A stretch of DNA of 64,000 nucleotides, taken from NCBI GenBank assembly GCA_030844895.1, contig JAUTDX010002107.1, positions 1 to 64,000 of the forward strand, written 5' to 3'. The stretch's first letter is position 1. Each line of letters opens with the position of its first letter. A program made the position numbers and the translations under genes. Shown here in pieces: positions 33,708-45,296 of the stretch. The DNA is from Ambrosia x helenae. Its lineage: Eukaryota; Streptophyta; Magnoliopsida; Asterales; Asteraceae. The notes under the pieces were generated by a model. That model made no database searches, was not told the DNA's origin, and saw nothing but the letters and a program-made list of their open reading frames with translations.

Positions 33708-35300
33708 CAGCCCTTCACTCCTCACTTTGGACATCCCATTTCACCCGAGTTTTACTCACACTTCAGTCACCTCTGGGGTCTTGCAAGTGACCTTTGGAGC
33801 CTGGGATCACTCCATAAATACTTGGTGAGAGAGAGTTGAGAGAAAGATCACTAAAACTCATCCAAAACACCTTCTTTAATCCACCTACACTCACCACTAT
33901 GTGTTGTTCGTGCACCCAAGATAGTGTGATAGTTGTACAGCCAATGCCTGGCTAGATTAATAAAGTGTTGCTATGGTGAAGACTTATTTTGGTATGGATT
34001 ATATAGTTTATGTTTGTTAAGTGGTGTTGTGTTCTTGTTTAATTCTTTTCACTTAAACTTTGCTTGATGAATTAACTAACTAACTAATTAACTAGTCTAT
34101 GGTCTTGTGGGTGTCTTGGTAGGAAGTGGGAGGACTCATGAGTGTACCCATGGTGTGTAACAACCCATGCATTTGTGAGCTAACCTAATCCCACGAGTAG
34201 TGATTGGTCCATTTGTGGGTAGAAATACACACACTTAGAGACTTAATCCTCTACTACCAAGATCTCACTTAGGGTCCGTACGGTCTATATACTTGATCCT
34301 CGTGATAAACCAAGGCTTGATCTTGCGACTTAGCCACATGGTCTATGTGTTGGCTTTGGTGCTGATTAAGTATTGGTGAACCCGTGTTAAAAGAAAACGG
34401 TCTTTATTTTCTTTTATCTTGATACTGCCACACAGTTATTGATAGACCATTCACTCTTTAAAAAGTTAATTAATTCAAGTAAAAGATGAGCTTGTACCGG
34501 TTGGTCATGACTCTTTTATGATATCAAATGGTTTCTTGTTCGGTCATGCTCCGGCCACCGGCAAGTTGTCCATAAAGTTTTAAGTGTCTAGATTTCATTA
34601 TCACAGTGTTGGGAAGTGGATTATTCAGGGTTGGGTATACACAGTCTTGAGTCATCTATTTGTCAGTATTGAGAGGTAAGCTTACCGGTTCGGGAGACCC
34701 TCACTTAAACACAAGAACACAGCTAAGTCTTGCGATAACAGTCACCTTTGGAGAATGCTGTAGCAACTCCACGTTAAGCATAAGTGCGCACTAGTTCACA
34801 CCACTTTAATAAACTATATACTATTAATGCATCCCAAGATAAAGTCGGATCCTGAAGCAGCACTTCGTGTCGGTATTGATTTTTATTCTGATCACTCTCA
34901 TTTTTCTTTCTTTTATTTTATCTTAGTTTTTATTAAAAGCAACTTGAAACTGAGTAGGGGAAGTTGTATCTTAGGGTTCGATACTCGGTACTTGCTATTA
35001 CCTATACTACACTCGATAGGTCAACTTGCCTATCGTGTGGGTTTAGACTAGTCAGCAAATATCGTTTTATTTTTATAAATTTAAAACTTAGATAAGTGTT
35101 TTAATTTGAAGGTCACCTTTAACTACCCTTCTTCACCGAGTCTTCACATCTCCTTCGGGAAAGTGTTGGGTTTAAAAAGTAAGTTTAAAAAGGACCTAAT
35201 CCACACGACATCAGATAACTTGAGTATTTGAACAATTATCATTATGCTATGGTTTATTTGAATAACTTGATTAGTTGTAAATTCAATCCCAAGCACACAA

Positions 35301-35400
35301 TACTAGAAAATAACCCTTCAATGACACACATTTAATTACATAAAAAGTGTATGTCATAAAAAAAGTGTCATCTTTGATAAAAACTAATAAATTCTTGACG
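35301..35400 (+). mobile_element. CACTA-like transposon terminus (degenerate)
   Basis: TACTAGAAAATAACCC at 35301 resembles the CACTA terminal CACTACAAGAAA. It is followed by subterminal-type repeats TGACACACATTT, AAGTGTATGTCAT and AAGTGTCAT in alternating orientation. The partner end was not identified. Confidence 0.35.
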
Positions 35401-36225
35401 TTTTTCTCTACGTGTTAAGAATTTTCAATTAAAAATTTAAAAAGCATGACGGTAAAGAAACTTGTGTGTCAATCACCAAATTCTCAAATACTCCCGCGCG
35501 TCTCCCCATAGAAGCTTCCCCTCTCTCTCCTAAAACAAAACATTGATTCTTATTCTAAACAATCAGAAACCCCATTCCACAATCAGATTCTTCCCCATTC
35601 CACAATTCTAAACAAACCCTAACATTGATTCTTCAAACCCTAACATCGATTCTTCTTCTAAACAAAGCATCAATTCCCTATTAGCTCCAAACAGAAGCGA
35701 AATCCTCCCGAAAACAACCAATTAGGGTTTTCACTACGCTTGAATTTCTTAAATTTAAGATTCTACCAAGACATCCTCTGCTCCTACCAAACGAACTGGG
35801 TTCTCAAAGGTTCGTGAACCGTTGAGATCATTAATATTGATTATGGCATTATAGCTAAATGACCATTACTCGTCCACATTAACTGTTTATCATCTAGAGT
35901 GCTTCCTGTGTAACGTACTATTGTAGCTAGGGGGTGAGCATAGCTGCATAAGTCAGTTTAGTTTGGTTAGGTTACGGGCTAAAACCAAACCTGTAACCAA
36001 TGTTTCGGCTCTTAGATTTTCATAACCAGTGGGTTTCGGGTATAAACGGTTTGGTTTTTGGTTGATTACCGACGTTGGATGCGGGTAGATTCAAGCTAAT
36101 TTCAATTAATATATCTCAAGTCAAAAACCATATTACCAATTTTTTAATTCATACAAGAGAATAATCGACAACTAGTTGTTATTTGTAAAAGATATAACAA
36201 AATTTTCCAGACATATAATCTCAAC
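35401..36225. other. Leader-like stretch without a gene
   Basis: 35490-35830 is C/T- and CCCTAA-rich, with repeated ATTGATTCTT, and looks like the 5' leader of a transposon or captured gene. No supported reading frame follows it before 36226. Confidence 0.35.
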
Positions 36226-36283
36226 TAGTTGTTATTTGACCTTAATTTGATTACAAACTGAACGAATGAATGTGAAATAATCT
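36226..36283 (+). repeat. 58 bp direct repeat, copy A
   Basis: TAGTTGTTATTTGACCTTAA to AATAATCT, identical to 37784-37841. The sequence after both copies also shares GGTTATGTTGGTTATG. Confidence 0.9.
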
Positions 36284-36330
36284 TAGTAATCTAGTTATGT
36301 TGGTTATGCTTGATACGAAGGTATGGTTTT

Positions 36331-36462
36331 GTTTCTATTCGTTTATTATATTCGATTATTTTTAGTTGTTTGTTGTGTGTGATCTGAGTTGATGATACGG
36401 TTTTATAGTTGTGGATTGATGATCGACACAAAAGTATGATTTTTTGTTCGTTTATTATAATT
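36331..36462 (+). repeat. Inverted repeat, left arm (132 bp)
   Basis: Pairs with 38161-38292 in reverse complement with only a handful of mismatches by eye (shared TTGTTGTGTGTGATCTG and TTGTGGATTGATGATCGACA). The two arms enclose the F-box/FBD exon. Confidence 0.85.
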
Positions 36463-37189
36463 GATTTTTTTTTGTGTGTGATGTTAGTTAATGATACTGT
36501 TATTTAGTTGTGGATTGACGAATGATGTTCGTAGTCGAGATTTCATATGATTTTATGTTCGTTGCTGATTAATTTTAAAATCAAGAACCTATATGTAGTA
36601 AATATTTTAGAATTATTTTAGGGGAATGCGACTTATATCCAATCCTCATCTTCGATTTGTGATGTTGCATGTCATCATTTTGTCAATTCAGCTTCAATAT
36701 ACTTCAATAGTGATTGCATTGTGATTTGATTTATTATAGTTATACTTTATGAGTTTATATATAGCTATAAGTAATGCATTGAATCTTAAGTAAGTTGAGG
36801 TCAGGTGATCACTTCATGTTTTGTTAGTTTATTTTATGAATATCTAAGTATCATTAGCGAGTTACATGAATGTTCCATGGCGTATATCGGCCATATTGCA
36901 AGTTTGGTTTTTTTTTTTTTTAAGAAATTACATATATGGTCATCATTGTTCACTCATCAATAACATCTATGGTCCTTTTCGCTAAAACGTGTTAACTGCT
37001 AAGGAATCTGCAGTTAAGTATATGTAAACGAAATGGCCAAGCTTGTAATCTGAAAACACCGCATAGACCACTCGTGTAATTAAATATTATCATTATATTA
37101 AACATCTTATGGTTCCAATCTCATAAGCTAGGGTCTTCGTGTTATTATAATTCTGCAGCATTTTCTGGTGTGTAAGCAGCAGTTCTAAG

Positions 37190-37768
37190 ATGGAAGTCGA
37201 ACGGTTACCTTTGGATAGGATCAGCAGCCTTCCTCCAAATATAATACAAATGATTCTTACTCTTATTCCAATGAGAGATGCATTCAGGACAAGTATTCTA
37301 TCTCAGAGTTGGAGGGATCACTGTTTAAACATTCCCAAACTCAGGTTTGATGATGCATTGTTTCAAGAATCGTCTTACAAAACCGTATCAATCAAATGTA
37401 AACTCTTGCACATTGTTTACCCCATCTTGTTGCTACATCAAGGTGCTATACTCAAATTCTCCCTTTCTCTGTTTGGATTAGAGAGTTGTCGCGAGATTGA
37501 TCAGATAATACTTCACCTATCAAGGAATGCTACCTTGAAGGAATTTAAACTTCGGATCTGCTTAGGAGATGAGCATAAGCTATTGCCGGCTTTCTTCAAG
37601 TTGCAGCAATTGACGGTCCTAAAACTTGAAAACTGTGCATTTCAACCTCCAGTATCCTTTAAAGGGTTTCATACGCTGGTTTCCTTATCCGTTAACAGTG
37701 TCAGCATAAACGTGGAAGTTTTTCTACAGTTTCTCTCCAATTGTCCTCTTCTTATGGACTTAACTCTG
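37190..37768 (+). pseudogene. F-box/FBD/LRR gene exon fragment
   Basis: This is the first coding exon of an F-box/FBD/LRR-type gene (At1g13570-like in my recollection), unrelated to the other F-box copies here. It opens MEVERLPLDRISSLPPNIIQ and keeps the F-box (ILTLIPMRDAFRTSILSQSW). It runs through leucine-rich sequence (LKEFKLRICLGD, LTVLKLENCAFQPP) to NCPLLMDLTL, then a GT at 37769 that looks like a splice donor. A complete protein would need about as much again, including the FBD domain, and no such exons follow. Directly after it, the 58 bp direct repeat begins at 37784. It lies between the arms of an inverted repeat, consistent with a transposon-captured gene fragment. Confidence 0.75.
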
Positions 37769-37783
37769 GTATGATCTGACAGT

Positions 37784-37841
37784 TAGTTGTTATTTGACCT
37801 TAATTTGATTACAAACTGAACGAATGAATGTGAAATAATCT
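37784..37841 (+). repeat. 58 bp direct repeat, copy B
   Basis: Identical to 36226-36283, placed 15 bp after the F-box/FBD exon's apparent splice donor. Confidence 0.9.
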
Positions 37842-38160
37842 CACATCTATTTGATGTCTGAATGATTGTTAGGCTTCTGTGTTAATGATTATGCTTTAAG
37901 CAAGGCTTAGTCATCTGGTTATGTTGGTTATGGCTAATAATTGTAAATCATGATTATCACACTTAACCTACAAAATTCATCAATTTACCACATCACTAAG
38001 CAGCACTATCAACTCATCTATAACAGCGGACCAAAACAATATTAATTTTAGATACAATTCAACATATTCTGACATATTCACATATTAAGCAAACACAATC
38101 CAAAAGATAACCAAATAATTCCCAAATTAGTACCAATTTGTAGAAAATCATACCAATAAA

Positions 38161-38292
38161 CGATTATAATAAACGAACAGAAAATCATACTTTCGTGTCG
38201 ATCATCAATCCACAACTATATAACCGTATCATCAACACAGATCACACACAACAAACAACTAAACTAATCAAATATAATAAACGAATAGAAAC
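38161..38292 (-). repeat. Inverted repeat, right arm (132 bp)
   Basis: Reverse complement of 36331-36462. The Ulp1-like pseudogene begins just after it. Confidence 0.85.
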
Positions 38293-38299
38293 GTTCCAT

Positions 38300-39121
38300 A
38301 TAATATTGCAGCCTGATGAATATTATACAGAAAATGTTAGTTGGCACAAAAGGCATGGAGTATTCACAAGCAATATGCTTGATCTGATGAGGAGCAAAGC
38401 CTACAAGGATTTGACATAATCATGGTACCAATGCTTATAGACCTCCATTACTACGTGGTATGATTCGATATCCGGAATGGCACCGTGGAACTGCTGGACA
38501 ACTCAAACGATTAAACAGATTTTGAAGAAAGATACTAAGGAGTGCCAGAAGTGCTGGTAACAATCAGTAAATGATAATATAAAAAACTATCAAATATTAA
38601 TGTACATATTAACTTTCTTACCTTATACTTTGCTTGTAGCGCCATACGATATATCTTTGCTTGAATACTACTTGCGATAGAAGCAGCAACATTGAAGAAC
38701 TAGACTTGTCCCAGTAAAAAGGAGAGAAATGAACTGGCGGACAACGAAAAATGGAGTAGACTGCGGTATCATTGCAATGCGCCACATGGAAACATACCAA
38801 GCACAAAAGAATTGGACATGTGAGTTAGCAAACGAAGGGGGGTTTCAAAATAAGCAGTTAACTATCCAAAGAGTAAAATATGTAGCAAAGATAATACTTT
38901 CTGAAAACAACTTGATACGAGATGAGGTAGTTGCTGACGCGAACAATTTTCAAAAAGGTGCCCTACAAGATAACAATGATTACGAATTTATACAAAAAAT
39001 TAAGAAAAAGGCAGGATGGGATATAGAATTTGATATGTTTGTTTTTTATTTACACGCAAAAAAAACTAATAATAATAGGCAAGTTAATCATTTAACTGTG
39101 GTGGAATGGTCGATCTATTAG
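38300..39121 (+). pseudogene. Ulp1-like cysteine protease of a MULE (decayed)
   Basis: C48/Ulp1-type peptidase domains cleave SUMO-like proteins; many plant MULEs carry one of unknown role. Pieces in order: SWHKRHGVFTSNMLDLM near 38340; a histidine-containing MVPMLIDLHYYV near 38425 and an aspartate-containing GTVELLDN near 38480, separated by a stop codon; then NWRTTKNGVDCGIIAMRHME at 38729 with the expected catalytic cysteine in DCG. The last open part runs to 39121. At least one stop and frame changes break it. It converges with the transposase pseudogene on the other strand. The family call rests on the DCGIIAMRHMETY motif and its neighbours. Confidence 0.7.
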
Positions 39122-39129
39122 GTTTGTTT

Positions 39130-42100
39130 GTGACTAAAACGCAAGTGGTTTTATTCTAATACGCAAATTTATCAAATTAACTGTGAAAGGCTTAATCAAA
39201 CAATTATGTTTCTTTCTTACTAAAACGCGAGTACATAAACGAGTCACAAAGATACATTACATAAGACGCAAATACTAAACAAACATTAAATGATTATATA
39301 AACGATTGTATAAAACTATTATATATAGGATTGTTTAAACATATCAACAAAACAATTTCATCTACTCATTCGAATCATCCTCAACTTCTTCCGCATCATC
39401 CATCACCTGATCCTCGCCGTACCCGTCCAACTCATTAACTTGATCTTCATCGTCTGGTTCATCACCAAGCTCTAGATTTTGACCTGTTTGCTCTTTCGCA
39501 TGCTTACGCCTGTCATGGCCTTTTTGACCACAAATCTTGCATGTCCTTTTTTTTGCCACTACAAAGTATGGCCTTCTCTTTCTGTGACATTATCCTTTTT
39601 TGTTTACCACGACCTTTGTTCTTTATACCATTGGGTAATCGGACCGTTGCCTCGACATGTTTATTATAACCGAGCAAACTGGCATATGTATCATACCTAT
39701 TCTGAGTAGATATACTGGCCCTACATTGGTCAACCTCATCCATCATCACCTTCATCAGATCCCTAACCTTTTGAAGCTCATCAACATCTGATATAAAAAT
39801 TGTTGGCAAGATACTCACTAGCATAAACAATTTCTCGGGGAAGTTGTTTAGCCTGCTTGATTTTGTCATCACCAAAACCAGTAGCATCAAACGCGTAGCT
39901 GATCTCATTAGGGACAACCTCCTTTGTCCACCTTTTCAATATGTATCTTTTCGGGAAAATTTGGACTCTAAACAACTTGAACACAAAGAAAATGTGTCTG
40001 CATAACATCCATATTGTTCAAATCTTTTGCACGTGTAGGTACTGATTGCCCCTTCGGGATCATTATATTCCTTCTTGAACATAACCTGTGTTTTTGTTAA
40101 AACGCAAACAGTGTTGCTAAGACGCAACTTTAAAATTTTGACGCAAATACAGAAAAACAATTACCTGTAGCAACCCTTCTCCATATGCCTTAGGATCATC
40201 AATAAAACACTTCAAAAACCCTTCACCATATTTCCTTGTTTGGACATTGATCAAATCATTGGTGGCATATATCTCGTCTTAATGTCAAAGAAAATGGTAT
40301 GTGTGAAAATTTTGGCTGCTTGCTCCTCCAGTGGATTCTTAGTCCAAAGATCAGGTGTAGTGTGCCTAGGGTCATGATCGTTCTTCCTATGGGTAAACCT
40401 TTATGCCTCCATTGATGTTTCAAAATGATTTAAAAACTCAACAAGTCTGAGTTGAGAATTAGCACCTTGGCAAAAGAAGTGGTTCTCGCTCTCTGATCTT
40501 GAAGTGGTTCGCATCAGACCAGGCATAGGCTCATCACGATAGAATGCTGGAATCCATATTGATCTCATCTCAAACATATCAGTAAGCCAGCTATTGCTAT
40601 CCGGTTTGTAATGAGATATTATAGCAACCCATTCAAAATCAAACTTCTCCGGACTAACCAAATATGTCCAAACTATATTACATATGCGACGTTTAAATTT
40701 ATCATCGCTACATAACCCAGGTCCAACCAAACCAAAACAGGCTCATCAAGAAAAACATGGGAAAACATAAAAGATTGTATCAAATACGCAAGTTGAAAGT
40801 ATCTTAAACGCAAGTAATAAAATGATGATAAAATTTAAACGCAAATAATATTACATCAAAAATGCAAGTATGAAACCAATCTAAGTGGATACCTTATCAT
40901 AAACTTTTTTTCATCATGTGCCACATGTACAGTCTATGTTTGCTAGATAGAAATACACATTGTATAGCATTCTTCATTGCGGGATCTTGATCAGTAATAA
41001 CTACTTTTGGATGTCTACCAAATGATTTTACAAGCATCATCAAAAGCCACTTGTATGACTCTGTAGTTTCAGAAGACAATAACCAGCACCAAGGGTTACA
41101 TTTCGGTAATGGTTATCAATGCCAGTAAATGGGAAAAATACCATCTTGTATCTAAAAATCAAATAATAATAATAATAATAATTATAAGCAAATGGAAAAA
41201 AAAACATCTCCAAACTCCATGTAAAATTTATAGTGTAAAATTTGCATACTTGTTGGTATTAAATGTCGCATCAAATGAAATAACATCTCCAAACTCTATG
41301 TATTTCTTCTTACATAATGCATCGGCCTATAACGCAGTTAGAGCATTATTAGCAAGTACTTTTTCTTATCCTTCAACTTTGAAACAATCATATCAGCATC
41401 ATATTCACCTACAAAACTGTATAACCCACTTTTGAAATTTTTACCATCAACAACAGTTGCCCCAACATTCTCAAAACCGCCATACTTTGTCCGCATAACA
41501 TTGAATGCTTTGGCAGGACCAAGATTCTATGAAGATAGCTCACAATTCATTTTTTTCTTGGACGTATGTTAAATTTCTATTTGCTACTAACAAATGCATA
41601 TCAGACCGGGACACAAATGGATGATTGTGGTCCTCAACAAACTTATAAATCTTAAACGTCTTTCCATCATCAGAACCTAACTTAATATGTGCTTTGCATC
41701 CCGTATGAATATACGGTCTTTTTCTCGACTTTTTGGAACTTTAACCACGAACAACTAAATCGTCACTCTTGTCTGGCTTTTCTCCCTCCTTGTAGCATGT
41801 AAAATACTTAATACGAATAATATTATTACTAGCATATTAAGTACTTTTCCTGGCACAGAAACCTGACTTCTTTGCATACTATTTATAAAACTCGCATGCA
41901 AGATCTAAGCTAGCGTACGTTAGCGAACGTCATTCCAACCTCGGGCTTGGCAATTGCTTCAACTTCTTGATTAAAAATTTGCTCTCCTTCCTCTATAACC
42001 TCTTGATCACACAAATCCACATAGTTTAAAAATTCAAACGCAAGTTAAGAAAACATAAAACGCAAATCTTGTTTACCAACATGATGTATGAACCTTCAAT

Positions 42101-42345
42101 TGTTAAAATTAAAACGCAAGTTAATAAAACTAAAATGAAAAAGAACAAACACTTAATAAACAACGTTAACATGCAGAAAAATATAAAATAGTATACATAA
42201 AAGGCAAAATGTTCAAAAAAATAGTTGAAAACCTAATAAAAAGTAGAGAATCCTTACAAGTATATCTAAACTAATAAAAAAAACCTATCCACGCAATTTA
42301 AAAACCATACTACATCTATAAAATGTTATATAAACGCAAATTGTA
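39130..42345. repeat. Dispersed ACGCAA motif in MULE non-coding parts
   Basis: At least 14 copies of A(A/T)ACGCAA(G/A)T or GACGCAA(A/C)T occur on the plus strand. They lie near 39136, 39160, 39262, 40102, 40120, 40140, 40780, 40807, 40838, 42037, 42058, 42110 and 42333, with a variant near 39224. They fall between coding pieces of the transposase and the Ulp1 gene, not in them. Confidence 0.6.
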
Positions 42346-42600
42346 TGTTTATATACGTATACAATTGAGTGTATAAGTAATCTAATACAAAAATCTTGAA
42401 TTCTTCGGTGTTCCTGGATAAAGTTAAAATCATCGTTCGAATTCAATTCGCCTTCATGATTTGGATCGTTTAAAACAATATCCGGTAACAATACAATAGT
42501 GAATCATATATCAACAAATCGACGTATCGAATACGTAAAATTAACATGTTACTTTCAAAATCTCCATCTACATTGACGTTAACATCGGGAAATTCATTAA
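39362..42600 (-). pseudogene. MULE transposase, FAR1-related type (decayed)
   Basis: This is a Mutator-like transposase of the FAR1/FRS-related group. Leftwards from about 42600: an acidic N-terminus; a FAR1 DNA-binding domain near 41830-42000 (PEVGMTFANV, ACEFYK, YAKKSGFCARKST) and 41570-41750 (VEDHNHPFVS). The catalytic core has its first Asp in DVISFDATFNTNKY near 41265, its second in VITDQDPAMKNAI near 40990, and Glu in SRSESENHFF near 40490. A SWIM zinc finger is split between frames near 39970-40060 (TCKRFEQYG, then LCRHIFFVF). A C-terminal zinc knuckle CKICGQKGHDRRKH is at 39362-39559. Multiple frameshifts and gaps, some perhaps introns, separate the parts. Terminal inverted repeats of the whole element were not found. 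Confidence 0.82.
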
Positions 42601-42849
42601 GATCTACAAAATTAGATATAATTCAGATCAATGTAATAACAATATGATACTGATCAACTGAAGAACAATAATGCAAATTATATTTACCAAGCATGATGTA
42701 TGAATCTTCAATTGTTAATGCAGAATTACGAGTGTGATATGGTTTCTGAAAATCGCCGAATGATTGAAATGTAGTAGTCGGTTTGTTTTGATTTTAAATT
42801 TGAAACTGATGATGCAGTTATTTTGATAAACGATTGCAACGTGATTACA

Positions 42850-45060
42850 GGGGATGTTAAAAAGACTCTAATACCCTTTGACTGTAGTACTAGATGGAAA
42901 GCTTCCCAAAAAAACCGTCATCCACGTGACATCATATCATTGCTTCTTACACTTGTACCATACTATACTTTGTACCCTAAACTTTCTATTTAAATAAAGT
43001 ACATAAAAGTGAATAAAATTTTAAGAAACTTGAGTGAATACTTTGAGTCTATTATAAATTTTGGCAATACCAATAGAGTTTTTTTATTTTTTTATTTTTT
43101 TTATTATTATTTTTTTTTTGTATCCTTATCAATCATATTGGACAATATACTCTCAATATTAAAAACAATAATTTTGTTTGATTCCCCAGAATTCCTTTCA
43201 AACAAGATTTGACTAATAATATCCAAACAATTAACCATATTTGTATATTGTTTACATCAAATAGATAGGTATCAATTTTGTAAAAGTCCAGTTTTTAGGT
43301 CAGTATGTAGGTGAAAAATCGTTCGTATTCACTCATATTTTAATAAATGGATCATCAGAGAAGTTCAGGATGAAGTTGGTTCTGTGAGTTTCTTTAAAGC
43401 ATGGTTATTAATTGGATAAGGAGTGGACATATTTCTTATCCTTATCTTATTCTTGTGTATAAAAGTTTTTGTTAATTTATTACTTTTTAAAGCTTCAAGT
43501 CATTTTAAATCATTAATTCTTTTTCTACTTTTTAGTTAAGCCTGTAGGAAAAATCAATTTCTAAGAATAAAATCCAACCAATATTAGTTGTTACCAATAA
43601 CACTAACGAAACAATAAAATGTTGACTTATTTAGTTAATATTGAACCTGGTAAAATGAAAAAATCAGCTTAATAATTAAAAAAAATGAGATTATTAAAGT
43701 TTATATATTCAATGCTGATATTAAGAAATGAAATTTTGTGAGTAGAACCATACTGAACTAACTGTTTGTTATTATTTTAAAAGAAATGAAGCAAAAGATA
43801 AAGTAGAGCTAAGACGTATAAAGTCTACCTAATAGATTTTAAAATCATCAGACACCTACATTTTTTCCTATCTAATGCTATTTCTCTGTGTTATTTAATG
43901 ATATTTTAAAACTTTTCATACATTTTAAAGAAATAGAAATAGATAGTTAGAAATGACTTTTGTTGTGCTAACGAGCAATATGATATTGTATGGACAAATT
44001 ATGGATACATATTTCATATGATGAAGTAGAGCCACTTTGAGGTTTCATGTGAAATAAGGCATGGACGAGAGCCACTATAAAAAGTTCTTAGTTTAGATCG
44101 GCAGTGGCACTCTATGAGATCGAATCCTCCGGTTGTTCCTCAGTATCTTAGTAATAAAGCGTCCGGCTCATAACTTATTTAGTGTAGGTCTATGACACTT
44201 TCCATAGCCCTTGGGTACAGTAATAACACTCCATCAAAGTTGCAGTCATCCATCAATTAAACTGAGAGGCAACAATCGTCGCAAGCAAACATATTAACGA
44301 TCAAGAAGAGTATGATTTGTAAACAAAAAGATACGATAGCGGGAATGGACATACAACGTGTAATGCTTCACTTGTTTACGATTAAAAAAAGAAATTCCAT
44401 CTCGATAAAAGACCCAGACACAAGTTCCTTAGCTTTTGGTTCGTTACTTGATCATGATTTTCCTACAAACAGAGGTAACGACCCTTCCCTTTTGGGCCTG
44501 TTGTGGGTGAGGAGGGATTGGAATTGAAACCCTGACATAGTGGTTCATAGCCACACATTATATCTAGAACTCCAATCCACACTGCATGTTTACTAGATCA
44601 TTTCCTAAAAGCATCCTATAAAGAACATTTTCTCTCCTAAACCATTTCGGATTATGTCAAAGCACCCTTAGATCCACTTTATCTATAAAATGACGTGTTT
44701 CGAGGAGTGAAGTGGGAGAGAAAAGTTATTATAATTGAGTTGTTGAATAAAACAACAATTTTCATATTTAAGAAGTATGAAGACGAGAGGTTTGGATTTT
44801 TTTTAATCGTCTTGACGTCAAACTAGTTTTTTGTAGGACCCCTAGTAGTATCGTCATTGCAGTAAAGTATACCCATCAAGCTCGAGATAGATTGATATGG
44901 TGGTTGAACGCATAGAAAACTAGAGTAAAAGGCATATGATAAACTAATTATTGTGAGGCCAATTCTTAACTGGGGCAATACCAAAATAATGATACAACTT
45001 CATACAACGCACGGCCTTCGTCTCTTATATATAATTCTAAAGTCGTCAAAACTATATATT
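42850..45060. other. Non-genic AT-rich stretch
   Basis: No supported gene was seen. Notable parts are a T-rich low-complexity run at 43080-43122 and GATCGAATCC near 44130, which resembles a B-box. The F-box upstream region shared with 15930 begins near 45067. Confidence 0.5.
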
Positions 45061-45233
45061 ATTCTTCATAACAATTGGGAATTTAATATTTTTCCCAATA
45101 CTTAAAAGCACAATATTAATTAAAGACCTTTTACACGTATTCTAGAAGATATAACTGGATATGACATTATCAAATATTATTCATACCGGCCAAAAATTAT
45201 AATATTCCGAAGAACCGTTTTTTGTAACCTCAT

Positions 45234-45244
45234 TTATATAAATA
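45234..45244 (+). promoter_or_regulatory. TATA box of F-box copy 4
   Basis: TTATATAAATA lies 53-63 bp upstream of the ATG at 45297, leaving room for a short leader. Confidence 0.65.
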
Positions 45245-45296
45245 CAGCACTCAAGTCTCAACCATTCCCACCAAACCAAAAGATATCCCAATAAAC

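Larger units (their letters stand above)
33157..35213 (+). mobile_element. Athila-like solo LTR
   Basis: A 2057 bp LTR beginning TGATGAGTCCC and ending CACACGACATCA. The target duplication GATAA is at 33152-33156 and 35214-35218. It is the plus-strand relative of the interrupted LTR at 1593-14870, with the same length, the same palindrome cluster and the same FDTRYL-like stretch near 34975. No primer site or gag follows it, so it is a solo LTR left by recombination between two LTRs. A TATA box is at 33700. Confidence 0.85.

Noticed and set aside
42850..43000. Right terminal inverted repeat of the MULE
   Set aside because: Comparison with 35281-35530 in reverse complement gave no convincing match by eye, so element ends were not assigned.
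44100..44140. B-box-like GATCGAATCC as a tRNA or SINE
   Set aside because: No convincing A-box at the proper distance and no cloverleaf.
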